From positions 62,001-126,000 of the forward strand of contig JBHYGK010000034.1 of the NCBI GenBank assembly GCA_051859045.1: a stretch of 64,000 bases of DNA. The letters run 5' to 3'. The notes below the pieces were generated by a model. It was not told where the DNA came from. It was given only the letters and a program-made list of their open reading frames with translations, and did not search any database. The position numbers were made by a program, and so were the translations under genes. This document shows positions 17,185-25,752 of this stretch, piece by piece; positions within the stretch are counted from its first letter, which is position 1, and the number at the start of each line of letters is the position of its first letter. This DNA is from JBHYGK01 sp051859045. Its GTDB lineage: Bacteria > Pseudomonadota > Gammaproteobacteria > Xanthomonadales > Xanthomonadaceae.

Positions 17185-17912
17185 GCCAGCGCTTCCTGCA
17201 GGCCAAGCCGGCCCTCGAGCAGGGCCTTGCCGAGGATGATGCCGGCCGCGCCCACCTCGCGCGCCGCGACCACGTCCTCGACGCCGCGCACGCCGCCGGA
17301 GGCCTGCACCTCCAGCCACGGGGCCAGCCGGCGCAGCTCGCGGTACAGGCCCAGGTTGGGGCCCGAGAGCATGCCGTCGCGATCGATGTCGGTGCTCAGC
17401 ACGTGGCGCAGGCCGGCGTTGGCGTAGGCCGCGAGGGTGTCCTCGAGCGACCAGCCGCTGGACTCGGTCCAGCCGTGCACCGGCAGGCGCCACTCGCCGC
17501 CCTCGTCGAGGCGGCAGTCCAGCGCGATGGTCAGGCGGCCGGCGCCGTGGGTCTTGAGCCACTCGCACACCAGGTCGGGCTCGCGCACCGCCAGCGTGCC
17601 GACGACCACGCGGTCGGCGCCGGCGGCGAACACGGCCTCGAGGTCGGCCTCGCTGCGCACGCCGCCGCCGGTCTGGATGCGCAGGCCGGTGGCGGCCTTC
17701 AGGCGCTTGACCAGGCCCGCGAGGGTCCAACCGCCGGCACGCGCGGCGTCGAGGTCGACCAGGTGCAGCCACTGCGCGCCGTCCTCGGCGTAGCGCACGG
17801 CCTGCTCGAAGGGATCGACCGGGTAGACGGTCTCGCGGGCGTAGTCGCCCTGCAGCAGGCGGACGACGCGGCCGTCGCGGACATCGATGGCGGGATAGAC
17901 GGTGAAGGGCAT
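17178..17912 (-). CDS. hisA: phosphoribosylformimino-AICAR ribotide isomerase
   Basis: This 244-residue TIM barrel has the catalytic Asp8 in VYPAIDVRDG, the VDLDAARAG segment, QTGGGVRS and the second catalytic Asp in STDIDRDGMLSG. It performs the Amadori-type isomerisation of ProFAR to PRFAR. The ATG at 17912 fits the family N-terminus. The 91-base gap to hisH is the largest within the biosynthetic run apart from the yerC-hisG spacer; I see no hairpin plus T-tract in it. Confidence 0.97.
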   Translation of the reverse strand: MPFTVYPAIDVRDGRVVRLLQGDYARETVYPVDPFEQAVRYAEDGAQWLHLVDLDAARAGGWTLAGLVKRLKAATGLRIQTGGGVRSEADLEAVFAAGADRVVVGTLAVREPDLVCEWLKTHGAGRLTIALDCRLDEGGEWRLPVHGWTESSGWSLEDTLAAYANAGLRHVLSTDIDRDGMLSGPNLGLYRELRRLAPWLEVQASGGVRGVEDVVAAREVGAAGIILGKALLEGRLGLQEALAC

Positions 17913-18003
17913 GGCGGTGGACCGGAAGGCGGAGGTGGTGGTGGGGCGGTCGGCGTCCTGGGCGGACGACGCACGCCAGAGCGGCGGGCTCATGGTGCGC
18001 GCC

Positions 18004-18654
18004 TCACGCGAAGGCGCCCGGCGGGGTGCGCAGGAAGGCCTCGAGCAGGCGCGCACCGACGGCCGCGGAGCGCTCGGGGTGGCACTGCGCGCCCATCACC
18101 CGGCCGCGCCCCACCACGGCCGCGAACGGCGCGCCGTGGGTGCAGCTGGCCAGGGTGTCGTCGGTGACCGGCGCGGCGAAGCTGTGCACGAAGTAGGCCT
18201 GGTCGCCGGCGCGCAGGCCCGCCAGCAGCGGGTGCGCGGCGCCGCGGGCGGTGGGCTCGAGCGTGTTCCAGCCCATGTGCGGCACGCGGATCCCGGGCGC
18301 CTCGGGCAGCCGGGTGATCGCGCCGGGCAGCAGGCCCAGGCCCGCCACGTCGGCGCCGTCGGCGCCGTGCTCGGTGCTCGACTCGAACAGCAGCTGCATG
18401 CCCAGGCAGATGCCCAGCAGCGGCACGTCCAGGCCGCGCACCAGCTCCACCAGCCCCAGCGCGCGGAGCTTGGCCATCGCCGGCGCGGCGGCGCCGACGC
18501 CGGGCAGCAGCACGCGCGGCGCGGCGCGGATCTCGTCGGGATCGGCGGTGAGCCGGGCCTCGGCGCCCAAGCGCTGCAGCGCGTAGCAGACCGAGCCGAT
18601 GTTGGCGCCGCCGGAATCGATGACGGCCACGTCCACGGGCGCGGGGCGGCTCAC
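18004..18654 (-). CDS. hisH: imidazole glycerol phosphate synthase glutaminase subunit
   Basis: This 216-residue class-I glutamine amidotransferase has the nucleophile Cys in LGICLGMQLLFESS and the His/Glu of the triad in QCHPERS. It delivers ammonia to HisF. The GTG start at 18654 overlaps the hisB stop (18651-18653), which decides the start. The C-terminal pair reads QCHPERS instead of the more usual FHPEKS, still with catalytic His and Glu. Confidence 0.96.
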   Translation of the reverse strand: MSRPAPVDVAVIDSGGANIGSVCYALQRLGAEARLTADPDEIRAAPRVLLPGVGAAAPAMAKLRALGLVELVRGLDVPLLGICLGMQLLFESSTEHGADGADVAGLGLLPGAITRLPEAPGIRVPHMGWNTLEPTARGAAHPLLAGLRAGDQAYFVHSFAAPVTDDTLASCTHGAPFAAVVGRGRVMGAQCHPERSAAVGARLLEAFLRTPPGAFA

Positions 18655-19811
18655 AGCGTGCCCTTGGTGCTGGGCAGCGCGCCGCCGGTGGTGCGCGCGA
18701 AGGCCTGGCGCAGCGCGCGGGCCACGGCCTTGAAGGCGCCCTCGACCTGGTGGTGGTCGTTCTCGCCGCGCACGCGCAGGTGCAGGCTCAGGCCCGCGGT
18801 CTCGCACAGGCTGCGGAAGAAGTGCGGCACCAGCTCGGTGGGCAGCTCGCCCACGCGCTCGCGCTTGAACGCGCCGTCGAACACGAAGTACGGGCGGCCC
18901 GAGACGTCGACCGCGGCGGCGGCCAGGGCCTCGTCCATCGGCGCGACGATGGCACCGGTGCCCACGGCACCGGCGCCCGCGGCCGGGAAGAACGCGGCCG
19001 TGGCATCGGCCGCGCCCTCGACGCCGTCGCCGTAGCGCGCCAGCCCGCGCTTGTCGCCCAGCGCCTGGCGCAGGGCCTGGCCCAGCGCCAGCGCGCAGTC
19101 CTCGATGGTGTGGTGCTCGTCGATGTGGGTGTCGCCGGCGCAGGTCAGGCGCAGCGCGAAGCCGCCGTGCTTGCCCAGCTGCTCGAGCATGTGGTCGAAG
19201 AAGCCCAGGCCGGTGGCCACCTCGGGCTCGCCGGCGCGGTCGAGGTCGACGGCCACGCGGATCCGGGTCTCCTTGGTCACGCGCTCCACCTCGGCGGTGC
19301 GCGGGGCATCCACCAGCGCGTGCGCGATGGCCTCCCAGGTCCAGGGGCCAGGCGCGAGCTTGAAGCCGCGGATGCCCAGCGCATCGGCGAAAGCCAGGTC
19401 GGTGTCGCGGTCGCCCACCATCGCGCTGGTGCCCGGGTCGAAGCGGCGCTCGCGCAGGTAGGGCATCACCAGGCCCAGGCCGGGCTTGCGGGTAGGCTTG
19501 TTCTCGCGCTCGAAGCTCTCGTCGATGAGGATGTCGTCGAAGGTGATGCCCTGGCTGGCGAACACCTGCAGCATCAGCGCGTGCGGGCCCTCGAAGTCGG
19601 GGCGCGGGAAGCTGTCGGTGCCCAGCCCGTCCTGGTTGGTGACCATGACGAAGCGGTAGCCCGCGGCCTTCAGGCGCAGCATCGCGGGGATCACGCCCTC
19701 GCAGAAGCGGATCTTCTCGAAGGCGTCGATCTGGAAGTCGGCCGGCTCCTCGATCAGGGTGCCGTCGCGGTCGACGAACAGGATCTTCTGGTCTTTCGGT
19801 GCGGCGCTCAT
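18651..19811 (-). CDS. hisB: bifunctional histidinol-phosphatase / imidazoleglycerol-phosphate dehydratase
   Basis: This 386-residue fusion has an N-terminal HAD phosphatase (about residues 1-165, nucleophile in LFVDRDGTLIEEP). The C-terminal dehydratase (about 185-386) has the metal-binding GFFDHMLEQLGKHGGF, HIDEHHTIEDCALALGQAL and ENDHHQVEGAFKA. It performs steps 7 and 9 of the pathway. The N-terminal phosphatase is the gammaproteobacterial type. Its ATG overlaps the hisC stop. Confidence 0.97.
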   Translation of the reverse strand: MSAAPKDQKILFVDRDGTLIEEPADFQIDAFEKIRFCEGVIPAMLRLKAAGYRFVMVTNQDGLGTDSFPRPDFEGPHALMLQVFASQGITFDDILIDESFERENKPTRKPGLGLVMPYLRERRFDPGTSAMVGDRDTDLAFADALGIRGFKLAPGPWTWEAIAHALVDAPRTAEVERVTKETRIRVAVDLDRAGEPEVATGLGFFDHMLEQLGKHGGFALRLTCAGDTHIDEHHTIEDCALALGQALRQALGDKRGLARYGDGVEGAADATAAFFPAAGAGAVGTGAIVAPMDEALAAAAVDVSGRPYFVFDGAFKRERVGELPTELVPHFFRSLCETAGLSLHLRVRGENDHHQVEGAFKAVARALRQAFARTTGGALPSTKGTL

Positions 19812-20959
19812 GCGGCGTCCTCGGTGGCATTGACGGCCGCGCCCAGCGCGGCCAGCAGGCGGGTGTTCTCGTCGGGCGTGCCGATCGACACGCGCAGCGC
19901 ATCATGCAGGCCCGGCGCGGCGCGCATGTCGCGCACCACCACGCCGGCGGCCAGCAGCGCGGTGAACGCCGCCTCGGCATCCGCGAAGCGCGCCAGCAGG
20001 TAGTTGCCGCCGGACGCGTACACGCGGGTGACGCCCGGCGCGGCGGCCAGCGCGGCCTGCACGCGCGCGCGCTCGGCCAGCGAGGTGGCGACGCGGGTGG
20101 CGGTGACCGCCAGCGCGGCATCCGACAGGCCCTCGAGCGCCAGCGCCACGCACGGCGAGGGCAGCGGGTACGGCGCCTGGCAGTTGCGCAGCACCCGCAC
20201 CAGCGCCGGGTGGGCGATCAGCGTGCCGATCCGCGCCGCGGCCAGCGCGTGCGCCTTCGACAGCGTGCGCAGCACGGCGATGTTGGGCTGGGCGTCGATC
20301 AGCGTGACCGCCGAGGGGCCCTCGGCGTACTCGCCGTAGGCCTCGTCGACGACCAGCAGGGCCTGGCCCTCGAGCGCGCGGGCCAGGCCCAGGATCGCCT
20401 CGAGGCCCACCTGCTGGCCGGTCGGGTTGCCGGGATTGCACAGGAACACCAGCCGCGCCTGGCGCTCGCGGGCGGCGCGCGCCATCGCGTCGAGGTCGCC
20501 CTCGAACGCCGGCGTGCCGTCGGCCAGCGCGGCCTCGCGCAGCGGCACCTCGACGAGCGGCGCGCCCTGCACGCGGGCGCACACGGCGTACATGCCGAAC
20601 ACCGGCGGCGCCACGACCACCGCGTCGCGGCCGGGGCGGCACAGCGCGCGCACGAGCAGGTCGATGGCCTCGTCGCTGCCGCGGCCCACGAGCAGCTGCT
20701 CGGGCCGCGCGCCGTAGAGCGTGGCCAGGCGCTGCACCAGCGCCGCGGGCTGCGGCTGCGGGTAGCGGTGGGCGTCGAGGCCGCCGTCGGCGGGGTTCGG
20801 CCACGGGCTCTCGTTGGCGTTGAGCCAGACGTCGCCGGTGACGTTGGCGCGGCGCGCCGAGCTGTAGCCGGCGAAGGCGCGCAGGTCATCGCGCACCAGC
20901 GCGAGCAGGGCCTCGGCGGCGGGGTCGGCGGCGGGCGTGGAGGCGGCGGCGGCGCTCAT
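19808..20959 (-). CDS. hisC: histidinol-phosphate aminotransferase
   Basis: This 383-residue class-I/II aminotransferase has NANESPWPNP near residue 48, the substrate/PLP-binding GRGSDEAIDLLVRALC, CNPGNPTGQQ and the PLP-binding lysine in LRTLSKAHALAAARIG. It transfers an amino group from glutamate to imidazole acetol phosphate. The first about 25 residues are Ala-rich and precede the family's usual start, so a slightly later start is possible. The ATG at 20959 overlaps the hisD stop. Confidence 0.95.
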   Translation of the reverse strand: MSAAAASTPAADPAAEALLALVRDDLRAFAGYSSARRANVTGDVWLNANESPWPNPADGGLDAHRYPQPQPAALVQRLATLYGARPEQLLVGRGSDEAIDLLVRALCRPGRDAVVVAPPVFGMYAVCARVQGAPLVEVPLREAALADGTPAFEGDLDAMARAARERQARLVFLCNPGNPTGQQVGLEAILGLARALEGQALLVVDEAYGEYAEGPSAVTLIDAQPNIAVLRTLSKAHALAAARIGTLIAHPALVRVLRNCQAPYPLPSPCVALALEGLSDAALAVTATRVATSLAERARVQAALAAAPGVTRVYASGGNYLLARFADAEAAFTALLAAGVVVRDMRAAPGLHDALRVSIGTPDENTRLLAALGAAVNATEDAA

Positions 20960-22266
20960 GCCAGGCCCTCCGCCTTCGCCAGCCGCAGCGACACCGAGCG
21001 CTCGTGCGCCACCAGGCCCTCGGCGCGGGCGATCTCCATCGCGCACGGGCCGATCGCGCGCAGGCCGGCCGGGCTGACCTCCTGCAGGCTGATCGTGGTC
21101 TGGAAGCTCAGCAGGCTCACGCCGGAATAGGCGCGCGCCGCGCCGCCGGTGGGCAGCACGTGGTTGGGGCCGGAGCAGTAGTCGCCCAGGCCCTCGGGGG
21201 CGAAATCGCCGAGGAAGACCGAGCCGGCCACCTCGACGCGCTCGAGCCAGGCGCGGGCGTCGCGCAGCTGCAGGATCAGGTGCTCCGGGCCGTAGTCGTT
21301 GCTCAGCGCGAAGGCGTCTTCGAGCGACGCGGTGCGGATCAGGCGCGAGCGCTGCAGCGCGCGGCGCGCGATCTCGCCGCGCGGCAGCTGGCCCACCTGG
21401 CGCTCCACCGCCGCCGACACCGCGCGCAGCAGCGCGTCGTCGTCGCTCAGCGCGATCACCTGCGAGTCCGGGCCGTGCTCGGCCTGGCTCAGCAGGTCGG
21501 CGGCGACCAGCTCGGGGTCGGCGCCGGCGTCCGCGATCACCAGCACCTCGGACGGGCCGGCGGGCATGTCGATGGCCGGGCCGTCGGCGCCCTGGCTGAC
21601 CAGCTGCTTGGCCGCGGTGACGTACTGGTTGCCGGGGCCGAAGAGCTTGTCGCAGCGCGGCACGGACGCGGTGCCCGCGGCCATCGCGGCGATCGCCTGC
21701 GCGCCGCCGAGCTTGAACACGCGGATGCGCTCGCCGCACAGGCGCGCGGCCACCAGCACCGCCGGATCGGCGCTGCCGTCGGTGCGCGGCGGGGTGCAGA
21801 GCACCACCTCGCGGCAGCCCGCCAGCACCGCCGGGGTGCCCAGCATCAGCGCGGTGGAGGGCAGCGGCGCCGAGCCGGCGGGCACGTACAGCCCGACCCG
21901 GCGGATCGGCCGCACCAGCCGCCCGGTGACCACGCCCGGCGCGGTCTCGACCTCGAAGGGCCGGGTGGCGCCGGCCGCGTGGTAGGCGCGGATGCGGTCG
22001 CGGGCCTCGGTGAGCGCCGCGCGCAGGGCCGGCGACACCGCGGCCTCGGCGGCGGCGAACTCCTCGGGCGTGACCTCGAACGCGGCCAGCTCGACGCCGT
22101 CGAAGCGGCGGGTGAGCGCGCGCAGCGCGGTGTCGCCGTCGGCGCGGACCTGCGCGATGACGCGCGCCGCGGCGGCGCGCACCTCGTCGGCCACGACGGC
22201 CGAGGGCCGCTCCAGCAGGGCCGCGCGCGCGTCCGGCGCGACCGAATCCCAGTCGATGACCTTCAT
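20956..22266 (-). CDS. hisD: histidinol dehydrogenase
   Basis: This 436-residue zinc enzyme performs the last two oxidations to L-histidine with NAD. It shows VGLYVPAGSAPLPSTALM, KLFGPGNQYVTAAK, IDMPAGPSEVLV, the zinc-ligand region LLSQAEHGPDSQ and the catalytic Glu-His in DYGPEHLILQ. The ATG overlaps the hisG stop (ATGA). Length is normal for the family. Confidence 0.97.
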   Translation of the reverse strand: MKVIDWDSVAPDARAALLERPSAVVADEVRAAAARVIAQVRADGDTALRALTRRFDGVELAAFEVTPEEFAAAEAAVSPALRAALTEARDRIRAYHAAGATRPFEVETAPGVVTGRLVRPIRRVGLYVPAGSAPLPSTALMLGTPAVLAGCREVVLCTPPRTDGSADPAVLVAARLCGERIRVFKLGGAQAIAAMAAGTASVPRCDKLFGPGNQYVTAAKQLVSQGADGPAIDMPAGPSEVLVIADAGADPELVAADLLSQAEHGPDSQVIALSDDDALLRAVSAAVERQVGQLPRGEIARRALQRSRLIRTASLEDAFALSNDYGPEHLILQLRDARAWLERVEVAGSVFLGDFAPEGLGDYCSGPNHVLPTGGAARAYSGVSLLSFQTTISLQEVSPAGLRAIGPCAMEIARAEGLVAHERSVSLRLAKAEGLA

Positions 22267-23162
22267 GCCAGCATCGCCTCCACCGGCAGCACCAGCAGGC
22301 CGGCGGCGCCGGCGCGCTTCATGTCCTCCAGCCGCGGCCAGCTGACCTCGCTGCGGCACAGCGCCTGCAGCGCCACGCGGCCGGGCTGGCCGTCGATGGC
22401 GGTGATCTGCGGGGCGTCGGCGTCGGGCAGCAGGGCCACCAGCGCGCCCACGGCCTCGCGCGGGGCCTGGCACATCAGCAGGCGCGAGCCGCGCACGGTG
22501 AGCACGCCGTCGAGGCGGCGCAGCAGCATCGCGGCCAGCTCGGCGCGCTCGTCGGTGAACGGGGCCACCGGCGCGGCCAGCACGGCCTGGCTGCGGAAGA
22601 TCACCGCCACCTCGCGCAGCTGGTTGGCCGCCAGCGTGGCGCCGGAGCTGACCAGGTCGCAGATGGCCTCGGCCTTGCCCAGGCGCGGCGCGATCTCGAC
22701 CGAGCCCGACAGCACCACCGGCTCGGCGTCCACGCCCTCGCCGCGCAGCCAGCGGCCCAGCAGCTGCGGGTAGCTGGTGGCGATGCGCTTGCCCGCGAGC
22801 ATCGACGCGCCGGTCCACTCCCACTCCTGCGGCACCGCCACCGACAGCCGGCAGCCGCCGAAGCCCAGCTCGCGCACGGCCTGGAAGGCCGGGGCGAGGC
22901 CGTTGGCCAGGCGCTCCTCGGCCTGCTCCTCGAGCACGTTCTGGCCGACGACGCCGAGGTCGCAGGTGCCCTCGGCGATCAGGCCGGGGATGTCGTCGTC
23001 GCGCACCAGCAGCAGGTCGATGGGCAGCGACTCGCCGTAGCAGAACAGGCGGTCGCGGCTCTCGCGGAAGCTCAGGCCGGCGCGGGCCAGCAGGTCGCGG
23101 GCGGGATCGGACAGGCGTCCGGACTTCTGGATGGCGATGCGGAGGCGGTCACGCGACTTCAT
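22263..23162 (-). CDS. hisG: ATP phosphoribosyltransferase, long form
   Basis: This 299-residue enzyme commits ATP and PRPP to histidine synthesis. It has RIAIQKSGRLSDPA at the start, GTCDLGVVGQNVL, and the PRPP-binding VLSGSVEIAPRLGKAEAICD. The C-terminal about 75 residues (DGVLTVRGSRLLMCQAPREA onward) are the ACT-like regulatory domain of the long form, so it should be hexameric, inhibited by histidine, and not need HisZ. The ATG at 23162 follows a 100-base spacer after yerC. Confidence 0.96.
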   Translation of the reverse strand: MKSRDRLRIAIQKSGRLSDPARDLLARAGLSFRESRDRLFCYGESLPIDLLLVRDDDIPGLIAEGTCDLGVVGQNVLEEQAEERLANGLAPAFQAVRELGFGGCRLSVAVPQEWEWTGASMLAGKRIATSYPQLLGRWLRGEGVDAEPVVLSGSVEIAPRLGKAEAICDLVSSGATLAANQLREVAVIFRSQAVLAAPVAPFTDERAELAAMLLRRLDGVLTVRGSRLLMCQAPREAVGALVALLPDADAPQITAIDGQPGRVALQALCRSEVSWPRLEDMKRAGAAGLLVLPVEAMLA

Positions 23163-23262
23163 GGGGGTCAGCTCGGAGGTCGAAAGGGAGGCGGGGCGGC
23201 GGCGGGGCCGCGCGCGGGGAGGACGAGGCGGAGGGGGCGGTCCGGCGCGGGGCCGGGAGGGA
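23163..23262 (-). promoter_or_regulatory. C-rich spacer between yerC and hisG
   Basis: On the coding strand this 100-base spacer is strongly C-rich and poor in A, with long pyrimidine runs. It contains no intrinsic terminator with a T-tract. It follows the His-codon-rich end of yerC directly. Such composition can favour Rho loading, so Rho-dependent control before hisG is possible. This is inference from composition only. A CCTTTCG-type pyrimidine run lies near the hisG ribosome binding region (GGAGG is not obvious). Confidence 0.3.
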
Positions 23263-23631
23263 TCAGGGCGCCGACGCGTCGGCGTGCGCGTCGGCGTGGT
23301 CGCCGGCCGGCGCGTGGGCGTGCGCCAGCGGATGCCCGAGGCGCCCGGCGGCGACGCGGTAGCCGCCCTCGCCCAGCTGCAGGCAGCGCGCGACGCGCCC
23401 GATCGTGGTGACGCTGACCGCGGTGCGGTCGTGGATCTCGCGGTAGGGCACGCCCTCGAGCAGCAGGGGCACCACCCGCCAGCGGTCGCTGAGCGCCTCG
23501 AGCTCGGCCGGGGTGCACAGGTCGGCCAGGAAGGCCTGCACCTCGGCGGCATCGCGCAGCGCCAGCAGGGCCTCGGCGAGGCTCTGCGGATCGGGGCGGA
23601 CGCGGCTGGCGGTGGCGGGGCGACGCTTCAT
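23263..23631 (-). CDS. TrpR/YerC-type transcriptional regulator with His-rich tail
   Basis: This 122-residue protein has the YerC/YecD (TrpR-superfamily) pattern: a helical FLADLCTPAELEALSDRWRV segment, then the HTH with VPYREIHDRTAVSVTTIGRV and RCLQLGEGGY. As first gene of the his operon it is probably an autogenous regulator of it. After about residue 97 comes a tail with five His residues in about 20 positions (GHPLAHAHAPAGDHADAHAD), which is not part of the family fold. The tail might bind histidine-pathway signals or metal, or its His codons might make translation sensitive to histidyl-tRNA. The gene is divergent from a diguanylate cyclase gene. Confidence 0.87.
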   Translation of the reverse strand: MKRRPATASRVRPDPQSLAEALLALRDAAEVQAFLADLCTPAELEALSDRWRVVPLLLEGVPYREIHDRTAVSVTTIGRVARCLQLGEGGYRVAAGRLGHPLAHAHAPAGDHADAHADASAP

Positions 23632-23683
23632 GGCGGGGCGGGCTCGGGGTGGCGGGCGGGGGCCGGCGCGGATCTTAGCGCAT

Positions 23684-23706
23684 TGTTGTATTAACGCGCT
23701 ACTACA
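23684..23706. promoter_or_regulatory. inverted repeat, putative YerC/TrpR-type operator
   Basis: An imperfect inverted repeat TGTTGTA-N9-TACTACA (one mismatch) lies 53 bases upstream of the yerC start in the only AT-rich patch of the region. A TAAGAT hexamer on the minus strand at 23672-23677, just downstream of the repeat in the yerC direction, could be the -10 box. Binding there by the neighbouring TrpR-superfamily protein would block his transcription. It could also affect the divergent GGDEF gene that starts at 23804. The operator assignment is inference from position and symmetry. Confidence 0.5.
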
Positions 23707-23803
23707 TTATTCGAGGACCGGGTCGCGGCCGCTGCGCCCTGCGCGGGACGTTCACGCGCGGTACTCTCCCGACGGGGAGTCCGGGCAGGAGCGCAGGACG
23801 GGA

Positions 23804-25714
23804 ATGGACGCACAGGCCGTCCGGCGGGGAGCGCCGGGAGCGGAGCGCGGCGCGAGCAGCACGTGGTCGTGGACGCTGGCCCTGGTGCTGGCGGCCCTCG
23901 CGGCGCTGTGCCCGGCGCCCGCTACCGCGCGGGTGGCGCCGATCGCGCTGCCGCCCACCGTCGAGCTGCGGGTGGGCCAGTCGCAGGTGGCGCTGCCGGC
24001 GTTCCAGACCTGGCGCCAGGACCCGGGCGGCCGCGAGGACGCCGACGCGCAGTTCCGCCGCGCCCGCGAGGGCGGCTTCCTGCCGCTGCCGGGCGGCCAG
24101 CCCACCTTCGGCTTCGACGACGGCGCGCACTGGCTGTACGCGCGCATCGCCAACCGCGACCACGCCGAGCAGCGCTGGCTGCTGGTGCTCGAGTACGCGC
24201 TGATCGACCACATCGACGTGTACGTGCGCTATCCCGACGGCCGCGTCTCGCACCAGTCCGGCGGCGACGCCCTGCCCTTCACCGCGCGGGCGATCCGCTA
24301 CCGCCAGCCCAACTTCTGGATCCAGCTGCCGCACGGCGCCGACGTCGAGCTGCTGGTGCGGGTGCAGAGCCAGAGCTCGCTGCAGGCGCCGCTGGGGCTG
24401 TACACGCCCTCGGCGTTCGCCGAGCTGGCGCGCGACGCGCAGTTCAGCCTCGGGCTGTTCGAGGGCATCCTTCTGGCGCTGTTCTGCTACAACCTCGTGC
24501 TGTGGGTGAGCCTGCGCGACGAGAGCCACTTCTGGTACATGCTGCACGTCGCGGCCTTCGGGCTGGTGATGTTCTGCGTCAACGGCCTGGCCTTCGAATA
24601 CCTGTGGCCGCAGTCGCCGCGGCTGGCCAACGTGATGGTGCCGCTGAGCATGTGCGCGGCGCAGGCCGCGATGCACCAGTTCGCCCGCCAGTTCCTCGAG
24701 CTCGACCGGCGCTGGCCGCTGGGCGACCGCCTCGCGCTGGGCTTCCTCGTGGTGATGGTGGCGCTGAGCCTGGCCACGCCCTTCATCGACTACCGCACCT
24801 CGGTGCAGCTGGGCACCGCGCTGGTGTTCCCGACCGTGGGCTTCATCCTGTTCGCGGCGGTGCGGGTGCTGCGCGGGGGCTTCGTCAGCGCCCGGCTGTT
24901 CCTGCTGGCGTGGTCGGCGCTGCTGCTGGGCACCACGGTGTACGCGCTGCTGAGCTTCGGCGTGCTGCCCAAGACCTTCCTCACCGAGTACGGCATCCAG
25001 ATCGGCGCGGCGCTGGAGGTGATCCTGCTGAGCTTCGCGCTGGCGCACCGCTACGGCAGCCTGCGCGAGGAGAACGAGCGGGTGGTGCGCGAGGCCAACG
25101 AGGGCCTGGAGCGCAACGTCGCCCGCCGCACCCGCGAGCTCAGCCACGCGCTCGAGCAGCTCGCCGACGCCAACGGCCGGCTGCGCGACGCCAGCCGCCG
25201 CGACGCGCTGACCGGGCTGTTCAACCGCCGCCACTTCCACGAGATCTTCGACCGCCTGGTCGACGACGCGCGCGAGGCGCGCCGCCCGGTGGCGCTGCTG
25301 ATCTGCGACCTCGACTTCTTCAAGCGCATCAACGACACCCACGGCCACCTGGTGGGCGACGAGTGCCTCAAGCACGCCGCGCGCCGGCTGCTGGCGGTGC
25401 TCGAGCCCGAGCAGGCGCTGGTGGCGCGCTTCGGCGGCGAGGAGTTCGTGGCCGTGCTGCCGGGCACCGACCAGGGCCAGGCGCTGCGGATCGCCGAGCG
25501 CCTGCGCGCGGCCTTCGACGGGCACCCGGTGGCCTGCGCGCACGGCCCGGTGCCGATGACGCTGAGCATCGGCGTGTGCAGCTTCGACCCCGAGCGGCTG
25601 GCCGGCGCCGAGCAGGCGCTGCGCGCCGCCGACGACGCGCTCTACGCCGCCAAGCAGACCGGCCGCAACTGCGTGCGCTCGCTGCCGATGACGCCCTCCC
25701 CGGCCGGCGCCTGA
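23804..25714 (+). CDS. 7TMR-DISM diguanylate cyclase
   Basis: This 636-residue protein has an N-terminal signal/TM segment (about 20-40) and a periplasmic 7TMR-DISMED2 sensor (about 45-190, with FDDGAHWLYARIANRD). Seven hydrophobic helices follow (about 205-415), then a coiled coil (about 418-465), and a GGDEF domain from RDALTGLFNRRHFHEIF. The active-site loop reads RFGGEEF and LLICDLDFFKRINDTHG is intact, so it should make cyclic di-GMP from two GTP. No RxxD inhibitory site is seen before the GGEEF loop. It is divergent from the his operon and shares its intergenic region. The ATG at 23804 follows a GGGAA sequence. Confidence 0.92.
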   Translation: MDAQAVRRGAPGAERGASSTWSWTLALVLAALAALCPAPATARVAPIALPPTVELRVGQSQVALPAFQTWRQDPGGREDADAQFRRAREGGFLPLPGGQPTFGFDDGAHWLYARIANRDHAEQRWLLVLEYALIDHIDVYVRYPDGRVSHQSGGDALPFTARAIRYRQPNFWIQLPHGADVELLVRVQSQSSLQAPLGLYTPSAFAELARDAQFSLGLFEGILLALFCYNLVLWVSLRDESHFWYMLHVAAFGLVMFCVNGLAFEYLWPQSPRLANVMVPLSMCAAQAAMHQFARQFLELDRRWPLGDRLALGFLVVMVALSLATPFIDYRTSVQLGTALVFPTVGFILFAAVRVLRGGFVSARLFLLAWSALLLGTTVYALLSFGVLPKTFLTEYGIQIGAALEVILLSFALAHRYGSLREENERVVREANEGLERNVARRTRELSHALEQLADANGRLRDASRRDALTGLFNRRHFHEIFDRLVDDAREARRPVALLICDLDFFKRINDTHGHLVGDECLKHAARRLLAVLEPEQALVARFGGEEFVAVLPGTDQGQALRIAERLRAAFDGHPVACAHGPVPMTLSIGVCSFDPERLAGAEQALRAADDALYAAKQTGRNCVRSLPMTPSPAGA

Positions 25715-25752
25715 GCGCCCGCCCCCGCCCTCCACGCCGCGAGACCACCGCC

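Noticed and set aside
17913..18003. Extension of hisA towards hisH (open frame to 18056)
   Set aside because: The added residues are not conserved and the usual HisA N-terminus begins at 17912.
23163..23262. Classical his leader terminator before hisG
   Set aside because: No hairpin followed by a T-tract is present in the spacer.
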